A DNA stretch of 41,704 nt from Bacteroidia bacterium (GCA_020053795.1 JAGVMN010000024.1:1-41704); one strand, 5' to 3'; positions 26,088 to 34,709 are shown, counted from the stretch's first letter. Notes: generated by a model not told the origin, from the letters alone. Program-made: numbers and translations.

Positions 26088-27902
26088 TTACTCTTCGTTT
26101 ATTTCGTTATTTAATTCTTCATCGTTAAGCACTGAATCCATTTCCTCATTTGAAACTCCGTAAAGAGAATTTACTTGTGTAAAGAGTGAACCAAAAAGCA
26201 AATCCATTTTATGTTTGAGAACTTTTTTCTTTGCACCCAAATACACTTCGCTGTAAGCTACTTTGGTTTCAATCAACTTCTTGACTGTCTTTACAAGTTC
26301 ATCGTGAAGTTTCATTTCTTCTGCATTTGCAAAATCAATCTTTCTTATCGGAAGGTTTTCTATAAACTGTTTTCCATGTGAGTAATATGCACCTCTGAAT
26401 TCACTTGCACCTGCTTTTACCATTGCCTCAAACAAGGGGTGTGCAAGTATTCCTAAAATGTAATACAGTGAATAGTTGGAGTTGGTGAACAAGGAATAGT
26501 AAGGACCATTTCCACCTCCTGTAAACTGCAAATTGTTTTCATCAAAGACATAAGGCGGCTTGGTAGAAAGCACTGACCAAATCAACTTTGGTGTGTTGTG
26601 GAATCGTGTCAAACTTTGCGACCTGCCATATTGATACCACTTCGGTGAATTACCGTTGATGCTTCGTTTTGAAAGTGGCTCTTTGAAATTATTCAGATAA
26701 GCCCAGGTAAGCGGAAAGTTTTGCTGGAAGTAATCTTCTGAAAAAACTTCTGCCTTGTCTGCCTGAATTGTGTAAGGAAAGATTAATTGTGCATTTGGTT
26801 TTACTGTATCAAACAAACCAAATGAAAGGTCATACAAACAAGGTTTGCAGATGGCTTTCTCAACTTCGTATTCTGTGCCTTTGAAATTTAGTCGGTAAGT
26901 TGTTGATGTTTCAGAAGTCGGTTGGAAAATGTAAACCTTGTCCGCACTGGTTTGTAAACCAACTGCTATTTCAGCAATAGTGTGAAGTGCAACGGTATTT
27001 TCTCCTTTCAGTTTTTGGAATACTTGTTCAGATGTTTTAGAAACAAAAACCCAAGGTTGTTCTGAATACAAACCTGTTTTGTAAGTATCGTAGTTAAGTG
27101 AACCTGCTGTCAGTTCAAATGCAATCCTTTGAATTCGCTTAAAGAAAAATTCTTCTCTTTCTTTTTTGTCAAGAATGAGAATAGCCGTATAGGTGCTGCG
27201 GTTTGGAAAAACCTGTGCAACTCCAAAATGAATGACTTTGAAAAGCGATGAATGAGAGGTGATAAAAGCACGAAGTGCTTTTCCACCTTTCACAATAAAA
27301 AACTTGTGAGGAACTATGTAACCTAAAACTCCATTCTCATTGAGTAAACTGATTGCTCTTTGAATAAAGAGATAGTATTTGTCAAAGGTCTCTGCTACCG
27401 CAACTGTGTAACCTGAAATATCGCTCTGAAAGAATTTTACTTCTTCTGCTGAAAACTTTACGATGTTTTGAATTCTAACATAAGGTGGATTGCCAACAAT
27501 TGCATCAAAACCGTTTCGCTGTTCTAAGAAATCAAATTCCTCTTTCCAATTGAACGGTTTGAGTTTAAAAAGAAGTTCGTTGCTGTCAATCGCTTCTGGA
27601 TTGAATTGAAAGTATGAATCGTCAACAAGTGAGTTACCACATTTGATATTGTTGTCTAAACTCGGTAAAACTTTTTGTTTGTGTTTAGCAAGGTAGTTTT
27701 CAATTGACCCTGAGTTTTCTCCCTCCAATAATTTCAGTAGCAAACTGAACTTACTTACTTCAACTGCATAAGGATTTATGTCAACTCCGAAAATATTTGA
27801 AGTGAGAATTTGATGCTTTGCTTTTAAAGTAAGATGATATGAACCGTCAAATACTTGGTTGATTATTTCACCGTCATTCACACTAGCCGCAACAAATTCC
27901 AA
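26088..27902 (-). CDS. Methylase/specificity part of Eco57I-like restriction enzyme (downstream of amber codon)
   Basis: The 604-residue open part begins only at a TTG (27902) and lacks motif I, which sits just upstream in the same frame (ADICCGSGTF, 27971-27942). It carries FGVDINPYAVEVSKFSLLLKLL (motif X/II region), the catalytic NPPY (138-141 of this part) and YIVPHKFFIVKGG. A C-terminal target-recognition domain contains WYQYGRSQSLTRF, KLIWSVLSTKPPYVF, GGGNGPYYSL and GAYYSHGKQFIENLPI. Alone it should not bind S-adenosylmethionine, so it depends on readthrough or is inactive. The gene is followed after one base by the separate methylase. Confidence 0.8.
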   Translation of the reverse strand: MEFVAASVNDGEIINQVFDGSYHLTLKAKHQILTSNIFGVDINPYAVEVSKFSLLLKLLEGENSGSIENYLAKHKQKVLPSLDNNIKCGNSLVDDSYFQFNPEAIDSNELLFKLKPFNWKEEFDFLEQRNGFDAIVGNPPYVRIQNIVKFSAEEVKFFQSDISGYTVAVAETFDKYYLFIQRAISLLNENGVLGYIVPHKFFIVKGGKALRAFITSHSSLFKVIHFGVAQVFPNRSTYTAILILDKKEREEFFFKRIQRIAFELTAGSLNYDTYKTGLYSEQPWVFVSKTSEQVFQKLKGENTVALHTIAEIAVGLQTSADKVYIFQPTSETSTTYRLNFKGTEYEVEKAICKPCLYDLSFGLFDTVKPNAQLIFPYTIQADKAEVFSEDYFQQNFPLTWAYLNNFKEPLSKRSINGNSPKWYQYGRSQSLTRFHNTPKLIWSVLSTKPPYVFDENNLQFTGGGNGPYYSLFTNSNYSLYYILGILAHPLFEAMVKAGASEFRGAYYSHGKQFIENLPIRKIDFANAEEMKLHDELVKTVKKLIETKVAYSEVYLGAKKKVLKHKMDLLFGSLFTQVNSLYGVSNEEMDSVLNDEELNNEINEE

Positions 27903-27980
27903 AGTGATTTTCTCAAAGATGAAATCGTAAATTGAAATAAGAAATGTTCCTGAACCGCAACAAATGTCAGCCAGCTTTAG

Positions 27981-29162
27981 CTACTGCATTTGGTCAAGTG
28001 TTTTGCCTTCAAATAGGGGAGCAAGAGTTTCTTTAACGATGTTCTGAACTATCAACTTCGGTGTTGGAACAACACCGCTTGATGCAGCAACTTCTGGTTC
28101 TTCTACAATTGAAATTTGTCTTTCATTTACAATCGCAATCTTGCTTCCTAAATATCTTTCGTAAATCTGGCTAAGTATTGTCGGGTCAACAACTGAAAAG
28201 TCATAAGGACTTTGTGGGTAATACAGTTCGTTGAAAATCCCGATTAGAATTTCTGAATTCAGATTGATGTTGAGTGAAAAATTATCCTCAATGAAATCAA
28301 AAAGTCCTGAGTTGTATTTCTTGTCTGAGGAAATGAAAAGTTGTTTGAGTTCATCATAGCTCTTGATGTTTTTGAGTGTCTCAAACTTTTCTATTTCTCT
28401 GTCTTCGCAAATTCTTAGAAATACAATTCTGTTCAGCAATCGCTGAATCAGAAAGTTTATGTCTTCGTTGTTGAAGCCGCCATTGTTTGCAATAACATCA
28501 TTTGCCAAACTCTGCCGCCAACTTTCAATTTGCTTTAAGAAATAGTTATCAAAGGTTGTTGTCTCTTTCTGTGCAACAGAAAAATATTCGTCAACAAAAC
28601 CAGATGAGATTGATTGAAAATAAAGTAGCTGATATAGTTCTTCAAACTTTGAAAGATATTCTGAGAAATGAAATGACTTATACCTTGCAATACTAGCAGC
28701 ATCTTCTGCATTTGGTTTGTGTCGGCAATCGTAAACTGATAATGTTTCAAAGTTTGTGAGAATGGAAATGCCAAGGTTGGCATTCCAGCCGTATCTTCTT
28801 GTTTGAAATGATGGTTTGTTTGTTATGTCAAGGTCAATGGAAACTTTCTTGGCTTCAACGAAAAACTTTCTTGTGCCTTGAATTCGTAAAGTGTAGTCAG
28901 GATTTTTTTTAGTAACAGAATCTTCTTCCTCTACCTCAATACTCTCCTCCTGAATTACATCACGAAGAAATTGAGTTTTTAATTTCTCATTGTCCACATC
29001 CCAACCAAAAGTTTTGAGAAGCGGATTCAGAAAATCAATTCTTAATTGTGCTTCACTGTATTTAGGTGTTTTGTAAATGACATACTCCTTCTCAAAAGCA
29101 CTGATAAGAGCTTTCAGTTGTTCAAGACATTCTTCCTTTGTTGCTGTTACTTTATATGCCAT
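27981..29162 (-). CDS. Nuclease and helical part of Eco57I-like restriction enzyme (upstream of amber codon)
   Basis: The 393-residue part starts at ATG 29162, overlapping the controller stop as TAATG. Its N-terminus is the PD-(D/E)XK nuclease of type IIG enzymes. LRIDFLNPLLKTFGWDVDN is followed by Asp89 in NPDYTLRI and Glu103-x-Lys105 in KFFVEAKK, then FQTRRYGWNANLGISILTNF. Residues about 190-370 are the helical connector, with LQRLLNRIVFLRICEDREIE-like spacing and PTILSQIYERYLGSKI. It ends at DQM-Gln before TAG. As a separate polypeptide it could still cut only if it docks with the methylase half. Confidence 0.85.
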   Translation of the reverse strand: MAYKVTATKEECLEQLKALISAFEKEYVIYKTPKYSEAQLRIDFLNPLLKTFGWDVDNEKLKTQFLRDVIQEESIEVEEEDSVTKKNPDYTLRIQGTRKFFVEAKKVSIDLDITNKPSFQTRRYGWNANLGISILTNFETLSVYDCRHKPNAEDAASIARYKSFHFSEYLSKFEELYQLLYFQSISSGFVDEYFSVAQKETTTFDNYFLKQIESWRQSLANDVIANNGGFNNEDINFLIQRLLNRIVFLRICEDREIEKFETLKNIKSYDELKQLFISSDKKYNSGLFDFIEDNFSLNINLNSEILIGIFNELYYPQSPYDFSVVDPTILSQIYERYLGSKIAIVNERQISIVEEPEVAASSGVVPTPKLIVQNIVKETLAPLFEGKTLDQMQ

Positions 29163-29485
29163 TAAGAAATACCGTTTGATTTTCTGTAATATTTTATTTT
29201 TCCTTCGGCAACTTTCAGAATGTCTATATCCGCATTTTCATTAATAATCCTATTTGCAATTTGATCGCTAAGATATTCCTTCATCATATCCTTTACGTCA
29301 ATCTTGAAATACTTTGCTATCCATTTGATTTGTTCAATGGTAGGTTGTCTTTCGCCACGTTCAATTTTCCCAAGTAGAGACATGTCAATTCCGACTTGTT
29401 CTGATAAGCCTCTTAGGGAGAGCTTTGCACTCTCTCTCATATGTCTGATTCGCTCTCCTAATGTTGTAATTGTATCCGGACTCAT
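29162..29485 (-). CDS. XRE-family controller (C protein) of the restriction cassette
   Basis: From ATG 29485 the protein has 107 residues. Residues about 8-65 form an XRE/Cro helix-turn-helix (LGERIRHMRESAKLSLRGLSEQ, MSLLGKIERGERQPT, IKWIAKYFKID). The tail (EYLSDQIANRI, ILKVAEGKIKYY) is of the kind found in regulators beside type IIG enzymes. It overlaps the nuclease gene as TAATG. The frame extends upstream to a TTG at 29509, but that codon lies inside an operator palindrome and next to the -7 box, so ATG 29485 is preferred. It probably represses or times expression of the cassette, binding the two palindromes at 29493-29545. Confidence 0.85.
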   Translation of the reverse strand: MSPDTITTLGERIRHMRESAKLSLRGLSEQVGIDMSLLGKIERGERQPTIEQIKWIAKYFKIDVKDMMKEYLSDQIANRIINENADIDILKVAEGKIKYYRKSNGIS

Positions 29486-29492
29486 TGATTGA

Positions 29493-29545
29493 GGACAATT
29501 TTTGTCCAAAAATAAACATTAGGCTGACTGAGGACAATTCTGTCC
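29493..29545 (-). promoter_or_regulatory. Controller promoter bracketed by two C-box-like operators
   Basis: Two near-identical palindromes, GGACA-N5-TGTCC (29493-29507) and GGACA-N4-TGTCC (29532-29545), lie directly upstream of the controller ATG and share the flank TGTCCTCARTC on the minus strand. Between them is a Bacteroidota promoter: TTG (29537-29535) inside the upstream palindrome, a 20-base spacer, and TATTTTTG (29514-29507), which abuts the downstream palindrome. Binding at either site would cover the -33 or the start region. Confidence 0.7.
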
Positions 29546-29781
29546 TTAAAAGTTCTCAACAAGCTATAAACTGAAAGCCGTTAATAATGCCCTAATTATG
29601 AAAGGAGCATAAAATTTGTCGATTAAAAAGTGATTCAGGTAATTGAGGTGCTACTGTTAGCGATTGAAAACCGAAACTTCAAAAAAGGTAGATTGTTGCT
29701 GAGTCAGTTAAACTCAATCTGATAAAAGTCAAAACTTTCGATTTTTTTTATCAAGCACTATAGATCATTTCAAAAACATTC
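29546..29781. other. Intergenic region upstream of the restriction cassette, no gene seen
   Basis: AT-rich, stops in all frames, no motif-bearing small ORF and no clear terminator for the prolyl oligopeptidase side beyond a T-rich run near 29740-29748. Confidence 0.4.
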
Positions 29782-31947
29782 CTATCTCCTTTCCGGTATC
29801 CTGACCGGTTCATTTTGAAAAGGCGGAGCGACAATGCCATTCATCTCCATCCCCAAATTGTAGAACACAAAACTCCAGACATCGCCTTGTTCTTCGATGA
29901 GCTTAGAGATCGGTTTTCCTGCTCCGTGTCCAGCCTTTTCTTCGATGCGGATAAGGACAGGATTTTCACCAACTTGGGCTTCCTGCAAAGTTGCCGTGTA
30001 TTTGAATGAATGGGCCGGAACCACACGGTCGTCATGATCGGCGGTGATGACAAGCGTTGCAGGGTAAATTGTGCCTGGTTTCAGGTTGTGTAATGGAGAA
30101 TATTTGATCAGGTATTTGAATTCTTCTTCCTTGTCGCTGCTGCCATACTCTACTGCCCAACCCCAGCCCACGGTGAACTTGTGATAACGAAGCATATCCA
30201 ATACACCAACTCCCGGCAAAGCCACTTTGAAAAGATCGGGTCTTTGGGTCATACATGCCCCGACAAGCAAACCACCATTGGAACGCCCACTGATAGCCAG
30301 TTTGGCCGGACTGGTATAACCTTCTTTGATCAGGTACTCTGCTGCAGCAATAAAATCGTCGAACACGGTTTGTTTTTTCTCCAGCATCCCGGCTTTGTGC
30401 CAATCTTCGCCAAACTCGCCTCCGCCTCTCAAATTAGCAATGGCATAAATGCCACCGTTCTCCAGAAATACCAGGTTAGCCGGGTTGAAGCCCGGAGTCA
30501 GGCTGATATTGAAACCGCCATATCCATAGAGCAACGTCGGGTTTTGGCCGTTCATTTGGATGCCTTTTTTGTAGATGAGAAACATGGGAATTTCTGTTCC
30601 GTCAGGACTAAAGTAACGAACCTGCCTGGTCTCAAATTCCTCGAGATTCACCGGATAATCTGTTTGGCGGAACAAGGTGCTTTTCATGGTTGCCAAATCG
30701 TAGCGATAGATGACAGGTGGTGTTGTAAATCCACTATAAGTATAAAAAACCTCTTTGTCGTCCTTGTTGCCACCGAAACCACCAACAGACCCGATTCCGG
30801 GAAGGGGTATTTCAGTTTCCAGTTTGCCGAGAATATTGTACTGATAGACTTTGCTGCTGACATTTTTGAGGTAGGTAGCAAATATTTTCCCTCCGGTATA
30901 AGAAACGCCGCTCAATAGTTCGGGTTTATTTGGTATCACGGTTCTCCAGCTATTAGGATCGGTATTTTTTGTACTAATTATCACCAATCTGTAATTGGGG
31001 GCATCCTTATCCGTTCTTACCAAAATGCTGTCACCAATGTTCTCAACTATTCCATAGTTTGTGGTGAATCCTTCGAGTAACATCTGGAATTTTTCAGGAG
31101 CCTTGGTTTGGTCTGCAAACAGATACTGGCTTCCGCGGGTCCCTTCGGAAGAACCAATGAAAAGGAATCTTTCATCTTCGGTAACTTCTGCCCAAACATA
31201 ACGCTTGGGGTGATCCATATCCTCAAAAACCAGGCGATCGGCATTTTGAGAAGTGCCCAATTTGTGGTAGTAAATCTTTTGTTGCTGAGAGGCGGCTGAA
31301 AACTCCAAACCCGCCTCCGGCATAGGGTAGCGGCTGTAATAGAATCCATCCTTGTACCAGGCTGCTCCGCCGAATTTCACCCAGGTGATGACATCAGTTT
31401 GCAACTTCCCTGTTGCCACTTCGAGTATAAACATTTCCTGCCAGTCGCTGCCCGAGCGGGCAATGGAATAAGCACAATACTTGTTGTCATTTGAGAATGA
31501 CATGCCAGTAAGTGAAACTGTTCCATCGGTCGAGAAAGCGTTTGGGTCTATAAAGACTTCGGGTTTGCCGTTGAGCCCTTTCATCTTGTAAATGACACTT
31601 TGGTTTTGCAGACCGTTGTTGTGACCATAGAAATAAAATTCTCCTTTTTTGAATGGTGCGGAATATTTCGGATAATTCCATGTTTCCGTCAGGCGATTTT
31701 TGATCTGAGCCCGGTATGGAATCTTGTCGAGATAAGAAAAGGTGACCGCATTTTGTTCTTTCACCCACTGCTTGACATTTGAAGCGGTGTCGTTTTCGAG
31801 CCAGCGATAGGGGTCGGCAATTTCAGTTCCGAAATAATTGTCTTTTACATCGCCCTTTTTCGTGTGGGGATAAATCATCTGGCCAAAGGCAGATCCAGAT
31901 AAAGTGGAAACGATAATTGAAAGGGCAATGATTCTTAGTGGTTTCAT
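29782..31947 (-). CDS. Secreted prolyl oligopeptidase (S9A)
   Basis: The 721-residue serine peptidase cleaves after proline in short peptides. A signal peptide (IIALSIIVSTLSGSAFGQ) points to the periplasm. The N-terminal strand YPHTKKGDVKDNYFGTEIADPYRWLEND is the S9A signature, followed by a seven-bladed propeller (about 75-430). The alpha/beta hydrolase domain carries RGGGEFGEDWHKAG, catalytic Ser in SGRSNGGLLVG (about 550), Asp in DHDDRVVPAHS (about 640) and His674 in GHGAGKP. Length matches the family. A -7 box lies at 31967-31974. Confidence 0.95.
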   Translation of the reverse strand: MKPLRIIALSIIVSTLSGSAFGQMIYPHTKKGDVKDNYFGTEIADPYRWLENDTASNVKQWVKEQNAVTFSYLDKIPYRAQIKNRLTETWNYPKYSAPFKKGEFYFYGHNNGLQNQSVIYKMKGLNGKPEVFIDPNAFSTDGTVSLTGMSFSNDNKYCAYSIARSGSDWQEMFILEVATGKLQTDVITWVKFGGAAWYKDGFYYSRYPMPEAGLEFSAASQQQKIYYHKLGTSQNADRLVFEDMDHPKRYVWAEVTEDERFLFIGSSEGTRGSQYLFADQTKAPEKFQMLLEGFTTNYGIVENIGDSILVRTDKDAPNYRLVIISTKNTDPNSWRTVIPNKPELLSGVSYTGGKIFATYLKNVSSKVYQYNILGKLETEIPLPGIGSVGGFGGNKDDKEVFYTYSGFTTPPVIYRYDLATMKSTLFRQTDYPVNLEEFETRQVRYFSPDGTEIPMFLIYKKGIQMNGQNPTLLYGYGGFNISLTPGFNPANLVFLENGGIYAIANLRGGGEFGEDWHKAGMLEKKQTVFDDFIAAAEYLIKEGYTSPAKLAISGRSNGGLLVGACMTQRPDLFKVALPGVGVLDMLRYHKFTVGWGWAVEYGSSDKEEEFKYLIKYSPLHNLKPGTIYPATLVITADHDDRVVPAHSFKYTATLQEAQVGENPVLIRIEEKAGHGAGKPISKLIEEQGDVWSFVFYNLGMEMNGIVAPPFQNEPVRIPERR

Positions 31948-31966
31948 AGAAAGTTTTGATTTGAAA

Positions 31967-31974
31967 CAAAACTA
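31967..31974 (-). promoter_or_regulatory. Candidate -7 element of the prolyl oligopeptidase gene
   Basis: Minus-strand TAGTTTTG matches TAnnTTTG, 19 bases before ATG 31947. The -33 position has no clear TTTG. Confidence 0.4.
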
Positions 31975-31993
31975 TGAAAGGGAATAATTGCTC

Positions 31994-33073
31994 TTACTTT
32001 TTCTCGTTGCGATTCACAGAAAAACGGACGGAAAACACATGGGTATATAAAGCAGTTGATTGCTTTCCGACAGTAGTGAGGGCATAGTCGAGCATGATTG
32101 CACCCAGTTTCAAACCCACACCGGCGTTGGGTTCCATGATCCGATCTTTGCCGGTTTCAAGCGTTACCACCTGAATATTCCCAATTCCACCGCGAAGAAA
32201 AATCTGTTTTTTATAGGCAAGCTCGATACCCGCATGCGGGGCCAGACTGAAAGGGTCGCTTTTGAGAAGTACATTCCTTTTCCCATCTGTTGTCAGATCG
32301 GCATCAAATTCCGTTGTCATTTCAAATTTCGGAGTGAAATGAAAAGTCTTTGCCAGTCCCATTTGAAAAGAAGGCAATGTTATCTCCAAACTGTTTTCTG
32401 GTATTTCGTTTTCGTTTTGAGTCAGAATTTCTTTTTCCTGATTGGTAAAATTCATCCTCCAAGCATTAAAAGTAGAAGTGATGTCTTTGGCAACAATGGC
32501 AAACTGCCAGTTATTTGAACTTTTATATTGCATGGAAAAGTCTATCCCGAATCCCCATGCTTTGGCAAATTGCCCCGCTTTTCTATAGACTATTTTAGCA
32601 TTCCCACCTACAACCAATCCATCTTTTGAAGACTTTTGAGCATAGCTGAATAGGAATCCATAGTCAACAGCCGAGAAAGCTGTTATCCGATCGTAATTAA
32701 TTTGCCCGTTCTTCACCAGATCAAAGGTGTTAGGTATATTGTCTATTCCAAACCGCACCATCGAAATCCCCATGGCTCCTTTCTTTTTCAACCGGAATGC
32801 TGCTCCTGCATAATCGTAATTAGCTATGCCGCTGAAATAGGCCGAATGCATATAACCCAATTGCAGGTTATCTTCCATGTTGGCCAGACAAGCCGGATTC
32901 CAGTAACCCGCTGTTACATCGTCAACAGTCGCCACAACAGAACGGCTCATCGCCAATGACCTGGCTCCAACTCCAATGGTTAAAAATTCGTTGCTGTATT
33001 TTGGCGTGCTTTGGGCAAAAGCACCCGCTAAAAAAAGAATACATCCAAGTGCAGTGAGTATTTTTTTTATCAT
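31994..33073 (-). CDS. PorV/PorQ-family outer-membrane protein
   Basis: The 359-residue protein has a signal peptide (ALGCILFLAGAFAQ) followed by FLTIGVGARSLAMSRSVVATVDDVTAGYWNPACLA, the hallmark opening of PorV/PorQ beta-barrels of the type IX secretion system. The remainder alternates strands of a FadL-like barrel (YDYAGAAFRL, GFLFSYAQKS, AGIELAYKKQIFLRGGIG) and ends with an amphipathic strand. PorV is the shuttle that delivers T9SS cargo to the sortase; PorQ and paralogs have related roles. I cannot say which paralog this is. It overlaps the upstream phosphodiesterase gene by ATGA. Confidence 0.88.
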   Translation of the reverse strand: MIKKILTALGCILFLAGAFAQSTPKYSNEFLTIGVGARSLAMSRSVVATVDDVTAGYWNPACLANMEDNLQLGYMHSAYFSGIANYDYAGAAFRLKKKGAMGISMVRFGIDNIPNTFDLVKNGQINYDRITAFSAVDYGFLFSYAQKSSKDGLVVGGNAKIVYRKAGQFAKAWGFGIDFSMQYKSSNNWQFAIVAKDITSTFNAWRMNFTNQEKEILTQNENEIPENSLEITLPSFQMGLAKTFHFTPKFEMTTEFDADLTTDGKRNVLLKSDPFSLAPHAGIELAYKKQIFLRGGIGNIQVVTLETGKDRIMEPNAGVGLKLGAIMLDYALTTVGKQSTALYTHVFSVRFSVNRNEKK

Positions 33074-33717
33074 AAAAGCATCTCCAGTCGTTTGACGAAT
33101 GGAACAAAGGTATGGTGCAACTCATGAATCAAGCTAAGAATAACCTTTTTATGACCGGGTTCTGATATGTTGATATGTACCTTTTCGGCTATTTTGGTCA
33201 GAGCAAATGCCACACTTTCTGCCTGATCATAGTTGTTCAGGTATCTTACTTTTTTGAATTTTTCGAAACCTGTTTGAAAAGAACTTTGATCAATCATGCC
33301 AGCTTCAGACAAGAATTCACTTAAAGCCAAAGGATGAATTTTATCAAGGTCGGCATAGAGTTCATGAGCTATCAAGGGATGAGCCATGAGTATGGTTCGG
33401 TCAATAAGCAACTCAGTGAGTATATGGGCAAGGAACCAATCACGGTGAAACCTCGATCCGCTATTTCTGAGCATTTGCGTGATTTGTTTGTTAAACGATA
33501 CAAAATCTGCACAATGGTGAAAAATTTTATCCGTAGTCAAATGCTTTTGGAAGCCATCGGCAAGCCATTGTACATTCTGGTTTTCAGTTTTAAACCCGTA
33601 TGGCAGGTGATGAATAACAGTTGAGGAATTTCGAATCAAATCGGGCAACAGCAAGCCGAGATTGAAATAAGGGTTATTTCCCTTGTGATCGAAATAGTAA
33701 TGTGCCAGAAAATTCAT
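33070..33717 (-). CDS. Acyl carrier protein phosphodiesterase (AcpH-like)
   Basis: The 215-residue protein begins MNFLAHYYF, the invariant start of the ACP phosphodiesterase family, followed by NLGLLLPDLIRN and GFQKHLTTDKIFHHCADF. The latter matches the G...H...D metal-site helix of this HD-like fold. FHRDWFLAHILTELLIDRTIL continues the helical core. It should remove 4'-phosphopantetheine from ACP, though the expected arginine in the G.x.LHR motif is not obvious, so the reaction is less certain. An upstream ATG two codons earlier (33723) is possible; MNFLAH is chosen by homology. It is translationally coupled to the PorV-like gene. Confidence 0.82.
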   Translation of the reverse strand: MNFLAHYYFDHKGNNPYFNLGLLLPDLIRNSSTVIHHLPYGFKTENQNVQWLADGFQKHLTTDKIFHHCADFVSFNKQITQMLRNSGSRFHRDWFLAHILTELLIDRTILMAHPLIAHELYADLDKIHPLALSEFLSEAGMIDQSSFQTGFEKFKKVRYLNNYDQAESVAFALTKIAEKVHINISEPGHKKVILSLIHELHHTFVPFVKRLEMLL

Positions 33718-33739
33718 TACCAAAAATAGGCTATTGCGG

Positions 33740-33767
33740 TTGGAGAAAAAAGAATGAAATATATTTG
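33740..33767 (+). promoter_or_regulatory. Bacteroidota-type promoter of the DUF4468 gene
   Basis: TTG (33740-33742), a 17-base spacer, TATATTTG (33760-33767). It lies 24-33 bases before the two possible ATGs (33792, 33801). Confidence 0.55.
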
Positions 33768-33791
33768 CCAGTGGTAGGTCTTTTGACCTGC

Positions 33792-34352
33792 ATGCAAAAT
33801 ATGAGAAAGTTACTATTTATTACCGTCGCCCTTTGGGGTACCCTATTTGCGAACGCACAAACTACCCCACCCGACCTGCCTTTGGACAAAGAAACAGGTT
33901 TGGCCAAATGGGAAGGAGTGGTTGAAGAAACCGGTGTAGCAAAAGACGAACTGTACGACCGGGCTGTTGCCTGGATCAATGTCTTTTTCAAGAACCCGGT
34001 TGGGGTGATGAAAAAGCAGGACAAGGCTGGTGGTGAGATTGAAGGAAAGGCCCGATTTGCTTTAAAAGAAAAAGACAAAAAAGGAAATGTGGTAGCCGGT
34101 GGCGGCATCGTTGAGTTTACCTTCACTCTTAAATTCAAGGAAGGAAAATACCGTTTTGAAATTATGCGTGTGCATTGGATACAGGCATCTTATTATGATG
34201 TGAGCAGATGGTCGGACAAAACACAGACACACTATAATGAAGCTCAGTACAATTTTTATCTGGAGCAAACGATTGAATACATGGAGAATTTAATAGAAGA
34301 CCTGGGGGATGGGATGAAGAAAAGTACAGCACAAAAGAACAGCGATTGGTAG
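33792..34352 (+). CDS. DUF4468 secreted protein
   Basis: The frame is open from 33702, but the signal peptide begins MQNMRKLLFITVALWGTLFANAQ, so translation starts at ATG 33792 or 33801, downstream of a good promoter. Mature residues show the DUF4468 (TBP-like fold) pattern: GLAKWEGVVEETGVAKDELYDRA, a Lys-rich KARFALKEKDKKGN strand pair, and IVEFTFTLKFKEGKYRFEIMRVHW. A helical tail follows (LEQTIEYMENLIEDLGDGM). Function unknown; common in Bacteroidota envelopes. Divergent from the phosphodiesterase gene. Confidence 0.82.
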   Translation: MQNMRKLLFITVALWGTLFANAQTTPPDLPLDKETGLAKWEGVVEETGVAKDELYDRAVAWINVFFKNPVGVMKKQDKAGGEIEGKARFALKEKDKKGNVVAGGGIVEFTFTLKFKEGKYRFEIMRVHWIQASYYDVSRWSDKTQTHYNEAQYNFYLEQTIEYMENLIEDLGDGMKKSTAQKNSDW

Positions 34353-34391
34353 GAATCCGCTCTGGCTTTAATCGAATCAATTGAAATTTAT

Positions 34392-34568
34392 CTAAGCTCT
34401 CCAAAAATACTTGCAGGTTTTGCAACGGATAATCAAATTCCTGAACCATTTAGTAGGAATTCCTATTTTAAACAGACTCTTTTCAACAGCATTCAACAGT
34501 GAATTTCCGGTAAAGGGCTTTACTTCAAATTTGTGATGATGACAGTTTGGACATGTAAGTTGACTCAT
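34392..34568 (-). CDS. Small zinc-ribbon protein, 58 residues
   Basis: ATG 34568 to TAG 34392 encodes a compact protein with two CxxC knuckles: Cys6 and Cys9 in LTCPNCHHHKFE, and Cys49 and Cys52 in IRCKTCKYFW. Between them lies a helix-prone linker (SLLNAVEKSLFKIGI). This spacing is a classic zinc ribbon. No enzymatic part is present. The rest of the 378-base gap is non-coding apart from the promoter of the PKD gene. Such single zinc ribbons may be DNA/RNA-binding adaptors, but the role here is unknown. Short length limits certainty. Confidence 0.65.
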   Translation of the reverse strand: MSQLTCPNCHHHKFEVKPFTGNSLLNAVEKSLFKIGIPTKWFRNLIIRCKTCKYFWRA

Positions 34569-34701
34569 AAGTTATAACTTGACGTAATAATTGGTAAAAA
34601 TGTTTTTCTTTAACAACCATTTTATCAACTGTTTACAATCTTTTTACAATTCTATGGCTCTCGGGCAACGCTTACCTACTATTAATCAGCTTTAAATTTG
34701 T

Positions 34702-34709
34702 TATTTTTG
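34702..34709 (+). promoter_or_regulatory. Candidate -7 element of the giant PKD gene
   Basis: TATTTTTG matches TAnnTTTG, 21 bases before ATG 34731. The -33 region has no exact TTTG. Confidence 0.4.

Larger units (their letters stand above)
26088..29162 (-). pseudogene. Full Eco57I-like type IIG restriction-modification enzyme interrupted by one amber codon
   Basis: The two halves are in the same frame, separated by a single TAG at 27983-27981 and 26 sense codons (LKLADICCGSGTF onward). Together they make 1,024 codons, close to the 997 residues of R.Eco57I. The order is PD-(D/E)XK nuclease, helical linker, N6-adenine methylase (motif I at about 398-407, NPPY at about 558-561), then target recognition. 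The codon before the stop is CAG, and TAG could arise from CAG by one transition. No other disruption is visible over 3 kb, so the lesion is recent, a sequencing/strain polymorphism, or a suppressed stop. Confidence 0.8.

Noticed and set aside
29486-29509. TTG start of the XRE controller
   Set aside because: This codon lies in the operator palindrome and touches the -7 box; translation from ATG 29485 gives the usual protein.
30181-30918. Plus-strand ORF of 245 codons
   Set aside because: Antisense to prolyl oligopeptidase and without motifs.
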